Positions 36,657 to 46,232 of a stretch of 64,000 nt of DNA are shown in pieces (within the stretch, counting starts at the first letter, position 1; each line of letters starts with the position of its first letter). The translations under genes were made by a program, and so were the position numbers. The notes under the pieces were generated by a model. It worked only from the letters and a program-made list of their open reading frames with translations. It did no database searches and was not told where the DNA came from. The stretch comes from Ruegeria arenilitoris (lineage in GTDB: Bacteria > Pseudomonadota > Alphaproteobacteria > Rhodobacterales > Rhodobacteraceae), in contig NZ_WQCA01000013.1 in NCBI RefSeq assembly GCF_013032445.1, positions 1 through 64,000 of the forward strand. The letters are read 5' to 3'.

Positions 36657-37934
36657 ATGTTGGCTGATCGATACGGACTTACTCTGACAACCAACGATCC
36701 TAAAGCGCGGGACGCCTATGTCACGGGGCTTGATCACATTCTTGCAGCCACTTTTGGCGCGAGCGACGCCTTTTCCGCTGCCATTGAGGCCGATCCCTGT
36801 TTTGCTCTTGGTTACGTTGGGCTTGCTCGGGCTCGAATGTATGAAAACGATATGCCGGGCGCTCAAGAGGCGATGGCGTCGGCCCACGCCTGCGCGTCCG
36901 GACTCACCGAACGCGAGGAAGGGCATCTCGCGGCCCTGGATCTCTTGCTTCAGGGACGTGTTTCCGAGGCGCGAAGCGCAGTTCAGGAACACGCTGCACG
37001 TCACCCGGGTGATGTTCTTGTCGCACAAATCTGTACCAACATTTTCGGTTTGATCGGGACATCTGGCGAACCCGGTCGGGAAAGCGCGCAACTTGCCTAC
37101 ACGACCAACCTCTATGATGCCTTGGGCGAGGATTGGTGGATCATGAGCGTGCATGGTCAGGCGCTGTGCGAGGTTGGACGACTTGATGAGGCCATGTCCA
37201 TGATGGACAGATCGCTCTCCTTGAACAATGCCAACGCAAACGCGTCACACTTCAAAGCACACACGCTGTACGAACAGGGTTCTGGGGAAGCTGGTCGCAT
37301 CTACCTTGCCGACTGGATCGCGGACTATGATGCGCGCTCTGTGTTGCACGGCCACCTAAGTTGGCATCGCGCTCTGTGGGCCTTGGAGCAGGAGGATGAA
37401 GCGGAGCTGTGGGCGATTTACGAAGGCGCTATCGCACCCGCCGTGTCCTATTCATTGCCAATAAATGTTCTAACCGATGCTGCTGCACTTCTGTACCGCT
37501 CCGAGATTGCGGGTCACAAGGTGGCGCCCGCGCTTTGGCGTGACCTCAGCGACTACGCATCGCGGTTTTTTCCGAACCCGGGCATGAGTTTTGCGGACAT
37601 TCACAGCGCGCTGGCCCATTCTATGGCTGGAGACGGAGAACGCCTCGCGGTCCTGACTGAAACACAATCGGGTTTTGCGGCAGACCTCGTACGTCCAGTG
37701 GCAAGAGCTTGGGGTGCGATCGCACGGCAGGATTGGACGGTTGCATTGCAACAGCTCACACCGGTCATGGCGGATCACGCGCGCCTGGGCGGCAGCCGTG
37801 CGCAACGCGACCTATTGGAACTGACATATCTGAACCTGCTGTTGAAATCGGGACATATCCAAGAAGCCTATCGAACGATTACAGCGCGGCGCCCGATCTT
37901 CAGCCAGGCAGCGCCCGTTGCTGGCTTTGTTTGA
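36657..37934 (+). CDS. TTC38-like tetratricopeptide protein
   Basis: 425 residues of helical hairpins without signal peptide or membrane segment. The pattern (AFSAAIEADPCFALGYVGLARARM, LDEAMSMMDRSLSLNNANANA cut here to family repeats) fits the TTC38 group, which has a conserved central segment SWHRALWALEQ. The start follows GGAGGTGGG. Bacterial TTC38 relatives have no settled role. It stands alone: the neighbours are the LysR gene and a recombinase on the other strand. Confidence 0.75.
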   Translation: MLADRYGLTLTTNDPKARDAYVTGLDHILAATFGASDAFSAAIEADPCFALGYVGLARARMYENDMPGAQEAMASAHACASGLTEREEGHLAALDLLLQGRVSEARSAVQEHAARHPGDVLVAQICTNIFGLIGTSGEPGRESAQLAYTTNLYDALGEDWWIMSVHGQALCEVGRLDEAMSMMDRSLSLNNANANASHFKAHTLYEQGSGEAGRIYLADWIADYDARSVLHGHLSWHRALWALEQEDEAELWAIYEGAIAPAVSYSLPINVLTDAAALLYRSEIAGHKVAPALWRDLSDYASRFFPNPGMSFADIHSALAHSMAGDGERLAVLTETQSGFAADLVRPVARAWGAIARQDWTVALQQLTPVMADHARLGGSRAQRDLLELTYLNLLLKSGHIQEAYRTITARRPIFSQAAPVAGFV

Positions 37935-38143
37935 ATTCGCAGAGCTTCAGTTGATTAGCTCTTCTAACAAGGCCCCCTTGAGCTGAGCTGCGAACGACTA
38001 CTTAGTTCCCGCGATCTGTGAATTTGCCCACCGAGCAAATTTCGGTATTGCAACGAATGGCAGCTTTGTGGGCTGCGGGCGCAGAAGTTTCGCGTGTCGC
38101 CGCGTGACCGGAATGGGCCGCCTGCGAAAGCGACCCAACTGCA

Positions 38144-38776
38144 CTAGATTTCAATGGCTTCGGCGATCGCTAGAGCGTCTTCAAGTTCGACGCCCAGATA
38201 TCTAACTGTGCTGTCCATCTTGGTATGTCCAAGTAGCAACTGTACCGCGCGCAGGTTGCCAGTCTTCTTGTAGATCTGGGTTACTTTGGTACGCCGCATT
38301 GAATGCGTTCCGTATGCGCTTACCTCAAGGCCGATGGATGTGACCCACTCACGGACGATCCGTGCATACTGGCGAGTTGAAATGTGCAAGCGCTCATGGA
38401 AGCGGCCAGGCCAAAGATACTCCGAGCCAACCATAAGTTCATCCTCCATCCACTTCTCGACTGAAGCTCGCGTGCCCTCGGAAATCTCGAAGCGGACTGG
38501 TTTCTGAGTTTTGCTTTGCAGGACGGAGGCACGCTCTTTGATCTGTCCCGATGCCATCACGTCGACGACCTTCATCTTCACAAGATCACAGCCGCGAAGT
38601 TTGCTGTCGATTGCCATATTGAACAGCGCGAGGTCGCGATGGTTCTCGGCCAGTTCAAGTCGAACTCGGATCGCCCAGACGTGCTTTGGCTTCAGCGGTC
38701 TTTTCTGGCCAACGATACGTCCTTTGTTCCAAGCTGGGCGAAGCGCGCGAATGGCTGGTAAATTTGGTGTTTCCAT
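38144..38776 (-). CDS. Tyrosine recombinase / integrase
   Basis: 210 residues, mostly the catalytic domain. Arg61 (KLRGCDL), His158-x-x-Arg161 (GTHSMRRTKV), His184 (LLGHTKMDST) and Tyr193 are all present, so it could be active. The N-terminal core-binding domain of phage integrases is very short or missing. No tRNA, att repeat or cargo gene can be seen beside it. It resembles small stand-alone recombinases found scattered in proteobacteria; it is not tied to the IS relics. Confidence 0.82.
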   Translation of the reverse strand: METPNLPAIRALRPAWNKGRIVGQKRPLKPKHVWAIRVRLELAENHRDLALFNMAIDSKLRGCDLVKMKVVDVMASGQIKERASVLQSKTQKPVRFEISEGTRASVEKWMEDELMVGSEYLWPGRFHERLHISTRQYARIVREWVTSIGLEVSAYGTHSMRRTKVTQIYKKTGNLRAVQLLLGHTKMDSTVRYLGVELEDALAIAEAIEI

Positions 38777-39007
38777 GACTGATCCTCCGATCCGCCATGC
38801 CCTCCCAAAGCGACAACCCGACGTTGACGAGGCACCATATCAGAGGATTTCTGCGCTGCCTCCGAGGTCTGCAGAGAGCCCACTTCTACCGATGCTGCGC
38901 GTTGCTCGAACGTCAGCTTTGCGTTGAGCATTCTAGGTGCGTTGTCAGGCTCATAGATTAAATCCAGAAACTGGTTCTAATGGTTCTGACCCACTGGAGT
39001 CCCAGTA
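38777..39007. other. Gap upstream of the recombinase
   Basis: 231 bases between the recombinase start and the end of the lipoprotein hydrolase gene. I see no gene, repeat or terminator with a clear T-run. Confidence 0.5.
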
Positions 39008-40426
39008 CTAGCTGCCATTTCGAAAGCGTTGCAGTGTCTGCGGATAATTCGATGGAAAACTCCAGACAGCTTCGCCCGGAGCACGCACAAGCCCGCGCGC
39101 TTGAGGATCTCGGTCTGTAAGCAGAGAAATGAACAGGTCACTGCTGGCCCAGGGCGAAGACCGAAAGTACCAATGCCCGTTTCCTGTATCGGCTGCTTCG
39201 GCCTCGGTCACATCGATGATATGTAGGGTTTTCATCTCAGACAGTCGGCGCTGGAACAGAGACCCATTTATTGCTTCATCGGAAACTTGACCCAGACGGT
39301 CGCGGCCGAAGACCAACCGTGACATCGCCAGCGCTGAATCGGTCTGCGATTGATAGAGTGTCACACCTATAACGGCATCCAGAAGGCCGTCTTCAATTGA
39401 TTGCAAGAAATAGCTTCGATCAAGATCGCTGCTGATCAGGATCAACTGCCCCAGCCGCGGCTTTGGCCCAGGCCGCAAAGCAATCTGATAGGCGGCTTCA
39501 AATGCGAGCCTTGAGCCTGCGCTGTATCCTATAAGGTGAATGCGCCGGGCGTTGGTGTTTGCCGACAAGTATTCGACAAGAGACCGCAAATTGCGGCGCG
39601 TCGCCAATGCAGATTCCTGATCCCGAAAATACGCCAAGCGATTGGGTGTAGCGGGCCAGTTGTAGCTGATGAAGGCGCCCTGATAGCCCAGAAAGTGTTG
39701 CAACTCTTTGGAGACAAGGGTCGAGTAATCAAAATCGACATTGTAGCCATGGACATAGATGAAAATGTCTTTGTTGCGAGAGGCTGCAAGGTGATCGTCA
39801 ATCCATTGGGCAAACCGAAGTCCGGCTGCCTTCATCTCCTTTTGCGAAGGTGGATCGTTCATGTAGCGCGTGACACTGAACGGCATGACACCAATCTCTT
39901 GTACGTCAGACAAGCTGAGCGTGTAGTCCTTAGCGCGGTCGCGCGTCATGGTAACGTGGCGAAGCTTTTTCAACGTCGCCAATGGGGGGTTGCTTTGCAC
40001 TTCGGCAATGCCGGTACGCAGAATGTGACCGCGCTCATTGTTGTAATAGGCTTGTGGGTCGCCGGGAACCGCGGGCAGCCGATCTGTAGCGTAGAATAGC
40101 TGCGAACGCTGCACGAAATTGTCTTCCGTGATGTCCTTGTAAGGGTCAAAAGCAGCCTCGGCATAGACCGTTGGGGAGGGCATCAGTTCAATTTCGTCAT
40201 AGATGTTTGGCCCGCAGGCAGCGAGGACACAGAACGAACACACGGTTGCCGCAGGCAAAGCTCTGGCAATCAGTCGCCTCGTCGTTCCTTTTCTGAATTG
40301 CCTTTGTCCGACTGTTCGCATCCGGCTGCAATTGTCGGTCCCAAGCATGTCGGCACCGCTGCTCGCGCCTTGGCGCAACTTCGATACTACAGACCTGTTT
40401 GTGTTCGGCATGGCCGCCTTTCGCAT
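39008..40426 (-). CDS. Alpha/beta hydrolase lipoprotein (DUF900 type)
   Basis: 472 residues. A lipobox (LAACG, Cys about residue 70) follows a hydrophobic stretch, but the lead before it is long (over 50 residues), so the true start may be further in (ATG at 40321). The catalytic part has IFIYVHGYNVDFDYS, the nucleophile elbow LIGYSAGSRLA and a late His (LHIIDVTEAEA region). DUF900 proteins are esterase-like hydrolases. It starts 11 bases after the beta-barrel gene and is probably cotranscribed with it. Confidence 0.75.
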   Translation of the reverse strand: MRKAAMPNTNRSVVSKLRQGASSGADMLGTDNCSRMRTVGQRQFRKGTTRRLIARALPAATVCSFCVLAACGPNIYDEIELMPSPTVYAEAAFDPYKDITEDNFVQRSQLFYATDRLPAVPGDPQAYYNNERGHILRTGIAEVQSNPPLATLKKLRHVTMTRDRAKDYTLSLSDVQEIGVMPFSVTRYMNDPPSQKEMKAAGLRFAQWIDDHLAASRNKDIFIYVHGYNVDFDYSTLVSKELQHFLGYQGAFISYNWPATPNRLAYFRDQESALATRRNLRSLVEYLSANTNARRIHLIGYSAGSRLAFEAAYQIALRPGPKPRLGQLILISSDLDRSYFLQSIEDGLLDAVIGVTLYQSQTDSALAMSRLVFGRDRLGQVSDEAINGSLFQRRLSEMKTLHIIDVTEAEAADTGNGHWYFRSSPWASSDLFISLLTDRDPQARGLVRAPGEAVWSFPSNYPQTLQRFRNGS

Positions 40427-40437
40427 AATGCCCTTAC

Positions 40438-41184
40438 TCAGAAGCTGTAGGTCACACCCAACACGGGTCCGAATTGTGAGAGCTTGAACCTGCTGTCAAC
40501 TTCACCTTTGTCGACCATGATGTAGCGATAACCTGCGCGCAAATTCCACTTTGGAGCGATCGCATAACCTACCGTTGCCAAAAACTGTGCGGTTTCGCGA
40601 TCTGAGCGAAATCCACCATAGTCGGCCAAGGCAACGGCCGACCATCGGTCATTGATCTGATACCGGATACGGGCCGCAATCAGAGGGTCTATCCAATCGT
40701 CGCTGGCACTGGAACTTGGTGCCGGGGTGGGGCCGCCGACCAGAGTGATCGTGCTGCTCGTCTCAAACCAGCGAAACCCGCCACCGAGATCGACGGCCAG
40801 GTTTTGGTCTTGATAGGCCGTGTAAGCGGCATATCCACTTAAAAACTGCGTCTTCAGACTGGTTTCAGCGCCACTGAACACCGGGCCGGGAGTGTCATTG
40901 TCAAAGGACAGGTCTGTGCGCATGTAGTCCGCGATCAGCGACCACCGGCCACTTCGCGCTTCAAGTGTACCCATGAATGCCAGATCAAGGTTTTCAACCG
41001 CTTCACTGAAGCTGAGTTCCGACTCCAGCGATCCAATGGTTGTCTTGGTGTCCGCCGCGTAGATGTAGAAGCTGCCGGAAAAACTCCAGTCGGAGTCCTG
41101 TGCCACTGCTGTTGATCCGCCGGGCAGCATCGTCGCCGCAACCAGAAAACTGCTTGCGATACACCGTATTTTTAAGCACGCCAT
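40438..41184 (-). CDS. Outer-membrane beta-barrel protein
   Basis: 248 residues: signal peptide ending near TAVAQ (residue 29), then alternating amphipathic strands rich in aromatic girdle residues (SGSFYIYAADTKTTIGS, DLGGGFRWFE, PKWNLRAGYRYIMVDKGEV) and a terminal Phe (VTYSF), the signature of BAM-inserted barrels. The family looks like the OmpW/opacity-type eight-strand barrels. First gene of a two-gene minus-strand unit with the hydrolase. Confidence 0.75.
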   Translation of the reverse strand: MACLKIRCIASSFLVAATMLPGGSTAVAQDSDWSFSGSFYIYAADTKTTIGSLESELSFSEAVENLDLAFMGTLEARSGRWSLIADYMRTDLSFDNDTPGPVFSGAETSLKTQFLSGYAAYTAYQDQNLAVDLGGGFRWFETSSTITLVGGPTPAPSSSASDDWIDPLIAARIRYQINDRWSAVALADYGGFRSDRETAQFLATVGYAIAPKWNLRAGYRYIMVDKGEVDSRFKLSQFGPVLGVTYSF

Positions 41185-41252
41185 GGCCCGCTCCCCCCTT
41201 TGCCTATCCCGAGTTCGAGGCGCGGCAAAAGATGGGCCGCGCCGTTGTCCTG

Positions 41253-42329
41253 TTACGTTTCACAATCGCATTCGACCGGGTCGAGTATCGGAACAGATGC
41301 CTTAACGCTATTCATTTCACGGGCGCGAAACTCTGACGGTGTTTGACCCGTCCATTTCTTGAAGGCCCGTGTCATGGCCGTCGCGTCAGAGTATCCCAAA
41401 TGATCAGCGATTTCGCCCACCGACAATTCAGACTTGGAAAGCAGATGTTTCGCCTGGTCACATTTGGCTTCGATGACGATGCGCGACAGTGATGTCCCAT
41501 AGGCAGCAAGCCGTCGGTTGAGAACCGCGCCTCGAAAACCGCATGCCTTGGCGAGCGCCGTAGCCGACAAGTCCGTGCGCCCGACCCTTGAGTTGGCAAC
41601 GCTTTGGATCGAACTCAACAAGTCTGTAGGTACAGGGTTTTTTTCGTCCTGAGTGGTCAACACGTACTCGGTCGCGGTTCGGTTAACCAGTTCAAACAAA
41701 AGCCAGGCACTTGGGAAGCGGATGGAATACCCGTCTGAGCCCGCACCTACCGCCCGGATACCGTAGAAGTAAGACGGGAGCAGATCAGGACGGTTCACAC
41801 GCACAAGAACCTTATTTGCTTCCCAACGCTGACCTGCGGTTTCATGCAGCAACGTAGCCCATCGGCTGATCTGAAACGCATCCATATAGGCGGGCGAACA
41901 GCATGGCGTGAACCTGCGTTTGGCGGACAGCACGGCGAACTCTCCAGAGACATCGAGTGTCATGGTGACCGCGTTTGTGTTGTTTCCCGCATGAACGCAA
42001 AACCTGGCAATGAAATCGGCCAGCGACTTTGCTACGCGAAAGGCCTGTCCGAATGGGGATGCAACGGTCGGATCTGAAGTTTGACCAACAAGTGCTGGAA
42101 AGTCTGGGGATGTCTTTTGTGCGACGGCTTCAAACACGGCATAGACAGTGTCGTGCGGAATGAAACAACTCGGAGCGTTCAATTCCGAGAAGGATAGATC
42201 GAATTCCGCTAGGAGACTTTCTACAGATTGACCGGATTCTTGAAACGCAAGCAAAAGCGGCACGATAACCCGCCCGCGTGTAAGCGGCGGTGTTCTGTGT
42301 TGAGCATGTGCGTCATGCCCTGTCATCAT
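41253..42329 (-). CDS. AraC-family regulator
   Basis: 358 residues: an N-terminal domain of the OruR/ArgR-like arabinose-binding type (PLLLAFQESGQSVESLLAEF) and a C-terminal double helix-turn-helix (DLSATALAKACGFRGAVLNRRLAAYG and LSVGEIADHLGYSDATAMTRAF in part). GGAGCT precedes the two start codons; 42326 would have the better spacing. Divergent from the DUF1254 operon 476 bases away and co-oriented with the barrel/hydrolase pair, so it may control either. Confidence 0.85.
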   Translation of the reverse strand: MMTGHDAHAQHRTPPLTRGRVIVPLLLAFQESGQSVESLLAEFDLSFSELNAPSCFIPHDTVYAVFEAVAQKTSPDFPALVGQTSDPTVASPFGQAFRVAKSLADFIARFCVHAGNNTNAVTMTLDVSGEFAVLSAKRRFTPCCSPAYMDAFQISRWATLLHETAGQRWEANKVLVRVNRPDLLPSYFYGIRAVGAGSDGYSIRFPSAWLLFELVNRTATEYVLTTQDEKNPVPTDLLSSIQSVANSRVGRTDLSATALAKACGFRGAVLNRRLAAYGTSLSRIVIEAKCDQAKHLLSKSELSVGEIADHLGYSDATAMTRAFKKWTGQTPSEFRAREMNSVKASVPILDPVECDCET

Positions 42330-42805
42330 AGCTCCTTAAGACCCCGCAATTGAAAGGTCGGGCACGTCAAGCATAGACCAGCGCGGCTCTGTGTCCCTGA
42401 CCTGCGTCAAAGCGGAAGTCACTTTTTGAGGTAAAAAAGTCAGGTGCCCGCTGGTAGGGGCTCAATCGAATTGAACCACGCTACCCGCAGAGAGTGCGCT
42501 CTAAGAGATTGACATCACCACACGAATAATAGGACCGCCGTCGGGTCAATATGCAAAGAGAGTTTCTAGTTGTTGGCCGAAACGCTATCGCTACCTGTCA
42601 TTTTTAACCAGTTTTCGGAAGCGGTCGCTCCAATCTGTCAGGGCATACATTCGAACTTTGTGGTTTGTTGGAGAGAGATGGCCAAGGCTCCAATTGTAGC
42701 ATTTTAAAAAACAACAAAATGAGAGGCGTGAGAATGCGCTTTTGATCAGGTGCCGGGACCATCAAGCAATGCATTTCTGTAATTGGCTAGTGGAGCGGGC
42801 AAACT
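42330..42805. other. Long gap with a possible tRNA remnant
   Basis: Between the AraC gene and the DUF1254 operon. Read on the minus strand, 42452-42515 resembles the 3' two thirds of a tRNA: D-arm-like GAGCGCAC, then a T-arm-like TTCAATTC and an acceptor-like end GAGCCCCTACCA. The matching 5' acceptor strand is absent and the T stem does not pair well. I rate it a weak relic at best. Nothing else is visible. Confidence 0.3.
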
Positions 42806-43861
42806 ATGAATCTCACGCACAAACGCTGGAAACTTGCTGCTTTAGCTGTCCTGATTGGAAGCACAGCGACCGCTCAGAGCTTTGATACCACGGTCGATGC
42901 ACTTGCTGAGACATATGAAGTGCCCATTACCATAAACAACTTTGTTCGGGCTGCTACAGACAATGAACTGAAGACGTACAATGGCCTGGCCGGAGGCGTA
43001 AATCAGTTCTTTCACTTCAAAGAACCCACCCCCATCGACAATCAGCCCACCATTCGGATGAATCGCGACACACTCTACAGCGTTGCGGTTATTGATATCA
43101 GCCAAGGCGCAACCTTGACTCTGCCCGATGTGGGCGACCGATACATGACGACGATGGTGGTCAATCAGGATCATTTCATCAATGAAGTGTTCGACGGTGG
43201 CGGTGTGTTCCAGCTTGACATGGGTACATTCCATACCCCCTACGTACTTGTTTTCATGAGAATACTGGTGGATGCCGAGAACCCCAAGGATGTTGCGGCG
43301 GTCAATGCAATTCAGGACGGGTTCACCATTGATGCTGCCTCCGCAACGCCCTTCGAAATGCCCAATTACGACGCGGAGAGCTTTGAGGCGCTGCGCCAAG
43401 CCGCAATTGAGCTGGGCAGGTTCGCCACAGACAGCGTCCGGACTTTTGGTAAGGCAGATCATGTAGACCCATTACGCCATTTCCTTGGCACAGCAGTCGG
43501 CTTTGGTGGGCTGCCAGAAGACGAGGCCTTTTATCTTAATATCGAGCCCGGCCTGCCGCTTGGGGAATACAAAATCCAGGTCCCGGCGGATGTGCCAGTG
43601 AACGCATTCTGGTCCGTGAGCCTTTATAATGCAGACGGGTTTTTTGAACTCAATTCCCTCGACACGTATGTGGTCAACTCGGTCTCAGGCACCAAGAATG
43701 ACGATGGCAGTGTGACCGTGCACTTCGGCGGTTGCAACGACGGACGTGTGAACTGTCTCCCGATCATGGATGGCTGGAACTATGCCGTGCGCCTTTATCA
43801 GCCGGGCCCAGAGGTCATCGACGGAAGCTGGGTCTTCCCCTCCGTAGAACCCGCAAACTGA
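42806..43861 (+). CDS. DUF1254/DUF1214 protein, first of a tandem pair
   Basis: 351 residues with a signal peptide (WKLAALAVLIGSTATAQS) and the two family regions: DNQPTIRMNRDTLYSVAVID near residue 80 and the C-terminal FGGCNDGRVNCLPIMDGWNY. Such proteins are exported; their role is not established. The neighbour that follows is a clear relative, 17 bases downstream, so they were likely duplicated. The start lies after GGAGCGGGC. Probably under the divergent AraC regulator. Confidence 0.82.
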   Translation: MNLTHKRWKLAALAVLIGSTATAQSFDTTVDALAETYEVPITINNFVRAATDNELKTYNGLAGGVNQFFHFKEPTPIDNQPTIRMNRDTLYSVAVIDISQGATLTLPDVGDRYMTTMVVNQDHFINEVFDGGGVFQLDMGTFHTPYVLVFMRILVDAENPKDVAAVNAIQDGFTIDAASATPFEMPNYDAESFEALRQAAIELGRFATDSVRTFGKADHVDPLRHFLGTAVGFGGLPEDEAFYLNIEPGLPLGEYKIQVPADVPVNAFWSVSLYNADGFFELNSLDTYVVNSVSGTKNDDGSVTVHFGGCNDGRVNCLPIMDGWNYAVRLYQPGPEVIDGSWVFPSVEPAN

Positions 43862-43878
43862 ACAACAGGATGCTTACG

Positions 43879-44889
43879 ATGAAAAAGCTTCTTCTGACAG
43901 TCGCGCTTACACTCCCGACAGGCGTTTGGGCCGAAGACATGGTCGATGTGACCGTCGACACCCTTGTGCGCGCCGAGACAGATCACATGTTTCGGACCAA
44001 CATGGCCAATCTCGGCCTCGCTGTTGGCGAATTGGGGCATATGCGCGAAGCCACCACACCGGATAACCAGCCCGTCATCCGCATGAACCAGGACACGCTC
44101 TACTCCGGCATTCTGCTGGATTTGAGCGAACCCGTCGAAGTGACACTGCCTAAAGCGGATGGCCGCTATATCTCGATGCATGTCATCAATCAGGACCACT
44201 TCATGTATGCCGAGGCAGAGCCCGGCACGTATCAAATCACACAGGAAGACCTTGGTACGCGCTTTGGTTTCATCGCGTTTCGCACATTCGTCGATGTGAC
44301 TGACCCGGATGATATTGCCGCCGCGCAAGCGGCACAGGATGGAATTGTCGTCAGCGGCGGTGGAACGGGCCCGTTTGACGCGCCCAACTGGAACACCGAA
44401 CAACTTGCCACTGCGCGTCAGGCGATAAACGATTTATCCTTGCTGGGCACCGATTCAGCCCGCGCCTTTGGCAGAACAAAGGACGAGATTGATCCGGTTC
44501 AGTTTCTGGTCGGTGCGTTCTCGGGTTGGGGCGGTCTTCCGCCTGAGGCCGCGATCTATCTGTTGGACGCGGTCGATCAGAATGACGGCGAAACACCGCA
44601 TGCGGTAACCGTCAAGGATGTGCCGGTTCGGGCGTTCTGGTCGGTGACTGTCTATAACGGTGACGGCTTTCTGCAAGCCAATGATCTGGGCGTAAACAGC
44701 TACAACGGTTACACAGCCGAAGCAGCAGAAGACGGCTCGGTCACGTTGCATTTCGGTGGGTGCGACGATGGCCGCGTGAACTGTCTGCCGATCACTTCGG
44801 GCTGGAACTATGCGATCCGCCTTTATGAGCCGGAGGATGCAATCCTGAACGGCAATTGGACCTTCCCGAAGTTGGAGCCGATCAACTAG
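43879..44889 (+). CDS. DUF1254/DUF1214 protein, second of a tandem pair
   Basis: 336 residues with signal peptide KKLLLTVALTLPTGVWAE and the same motifs as the previous gene: DNQPVIRMNQDTLYSGILLD and FGGCDDGRVNCLPITSGWNY. The start at 43879 is chosen because AGGAT lies nine bases ahead; a longer frame begins inside the first gene. The two proteins differ enough in the middle to suggest different partners or substrates. Confidence 0.82.
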   Translation: MKKLLLTVALTLPTGVWAEDMVDVTVDTLVRAETDHMFRTNMANLGLAVGELGHMREATTPDNQPVIRMNQDTLYSGILLDLSEPVEVTLPKADGRYISMHVINQDHFMYAEAEPGTYQITQEDLGTRFGFIAFRTFVDVTDPDDIAAAQAAQDGIVVSGGGTGPFDAPNWNTEQLATARQAINDLSLLGTDSARAFGRTKDEIDPVQFLVGAFSGWGGLPPEAAIYLLDAVDQNDGETPHAVTVKDVPVRAFWSVTVYNGDGFLQANDLGVNSYNGYTAEAAEDGSVTLHFGGCDDGRVNCLPITSGWNYAIRLYEPEDAILNGNWTFPKLEPIN

Positions 44890-44929
44890 GCCACTCGCCC
44901 AACCTGCATTTCAAAAGGAGTACACGGCT

Positions 44930-45718
44930 ATGCGTCGATCCCATACTCTTATGGGGCTGCTTTTTGCAGCCAGTGCCGGAACCACAACCGTTGCAGACGA
45001 GGCATCCGATCTGGCCCAGGAACTGGCCAACCCGCTTGCGGCAATCGTCTCGGTTCCGTTTCAATTGAACCATGATGAAAATCTGGGCGTCTCTGATCAG
45101 GGCTCGCGCACCACGCTGAACTTTCAACCAGTCGTGCCCTTTCAACTGAACGATGACCTTAACCTGATCACCCGAACTATCATTCCTTACATCTGGCAGG
45201 AAGACGTTGTGCCGGGCACACGCCAGGAGGGGTTCGGAGATATCCTTTTCTCTGCGTGGTTCTCGCCAATCGGAACCGGGGACATAACGTGGGGCGTGGG
45301 TCCCGTTGTGCGCTTTCCAACCTTTAGCAACGTATCGAGTGATACATGGGCTGCTGGGATCACCGGCATTGCACTGCGACAGACCGGTCCGTGGACCTAT
45401 GGTGCGCTGGCCAATCATCTGTGGGATCTAGAAAGCAACCCCGACACCCCCACGAATGTGAGTTTTGTCCAGCCCTTTCTTGCTTATTCCACCGAAGGCG
45501 CGTGGACCTATTCGCTGCAAAGCGAAAGCGCCTATGACTGGGAAACTGATGCCTGGGCTGTGCCTATAAACGCTTCGGTCTCCAAGCTGGTCCAATGGGG
45601 GGCGCTGCCGGTCAATCTGCAAGCGGGGGCGGGCTATTGGCTCGAAGCGCCCGAAGTGGGTGCCGAAGGCGTTCGCTTGCGTTTGCAGGCTCAGGTCGTC
45701 TTGCCCAGAGGGCGCTGA
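44930..45718 (+). CDS. Exported barrel-like protein (phenol-pathway transporter type)
   Basis: 262 residues: signal peptide (LLFAASAGTTTVAD), then NPLAAIVSVPFQLNHDENLG, a strand-rich core (FGDILFSAWFSPIGTGDIT, TYSLQSESAYDWETDAWAVP) and a short basic end. The pattern fits the MetA-pathway-of-phenol-degradation transporters, a loose group of outer-membrane barrels. AAAAGGAG precedes the ATG. In line with the two DUF1254 genes; a role in uptake or efflux of the same compound is plausible but not shown. Confidence 0.7.
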   Translation: MRRSHTLMGLLFAASAGTTTVADEASDLAQELANPLAAIVSVPFQLNHDENLGVSDQGSRTTLNFQPVVPFQLNDDLNLITRTIIPYIWQEDVVPGTRQEGFGDILFSAWFSPIGTGDITWGVGPVVRFPTFSNVSSDTWAAGITGIALRQTGPWTYGALANHLWDLESNPDTPTNVSFVQPFLAYSTEGAWTYSLQSESAYDWETDAWAVPINASVSKLVQWGALPVNLQAGAGYWLEAPEVGAEGVRLRLQAQVVLPRGR

Positions 45719-45767
45719 CGTTTGGCTGAAGAACTTTTTATGAAACGTCGAAAATAGGGAGGTCTTG

Positions 45768-46232
45768 ATGGCCGATCAGATGCAACGCAATGCGCAAGCG
45801 CATGTCGAGCTTGACCCTGACCATTAGGATCTGATTGTCAGAAGCTGCAATCGGCTCATTCGACACGCCGTTCGGGTGATGTCTTTGTTCATGGTCGTTG
45901 TGATCGGATTTGCCGTCATCGACGCCGGTTACTCGTTCTACATCAAGCTTGTAAGTCCACCGGTCCTGATTCTTGACGTCAGTGTTCTGTTGGAGGTTTT
46001 TGCGGCCGCGCTTGTTGTGCTGATCGCTATCGAGATTTACACGAATGTCACGCTCTACCTGACGGCCGATGTCATACATGTGAAGCTGGTAGTTGCAACT
46101 GCCCTGATGGCCGTTGCCAGAAAGGTCATTACACTCGATACGACGGACCTGGAGCCGCTTTATTTCGTTGGGTATTCTGGACTCGGTCTGGCGTTTGGTG
46201 TCACGTATTGGTTGCTGTGGCGTGGCAAGTAG
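45768..46232 (+). pseudogene. PsiE-like membrane protein gene with in-frame amber codon
   Basis: From ATG 45768 (GGGAGG ahead) the frame reads MADQMQRNAQAHVELDPDH then TAG at 45825-45827, and continues in the same frame as DLIVRSCNRLIRHAVRVMSL into four membrane segments (VVVIGFAVIDAGYSFYIKL, LEVFAAALVVLIAIEIY and others) of the phosphate-starvation-inducible PsiE type. The membrane part is undamaged, so a restart (for example at ATG 45876) may yield a product. A single base change to CAG or GAG would restore the full protein. A sequencing error is possible. Confidence 0.7.
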
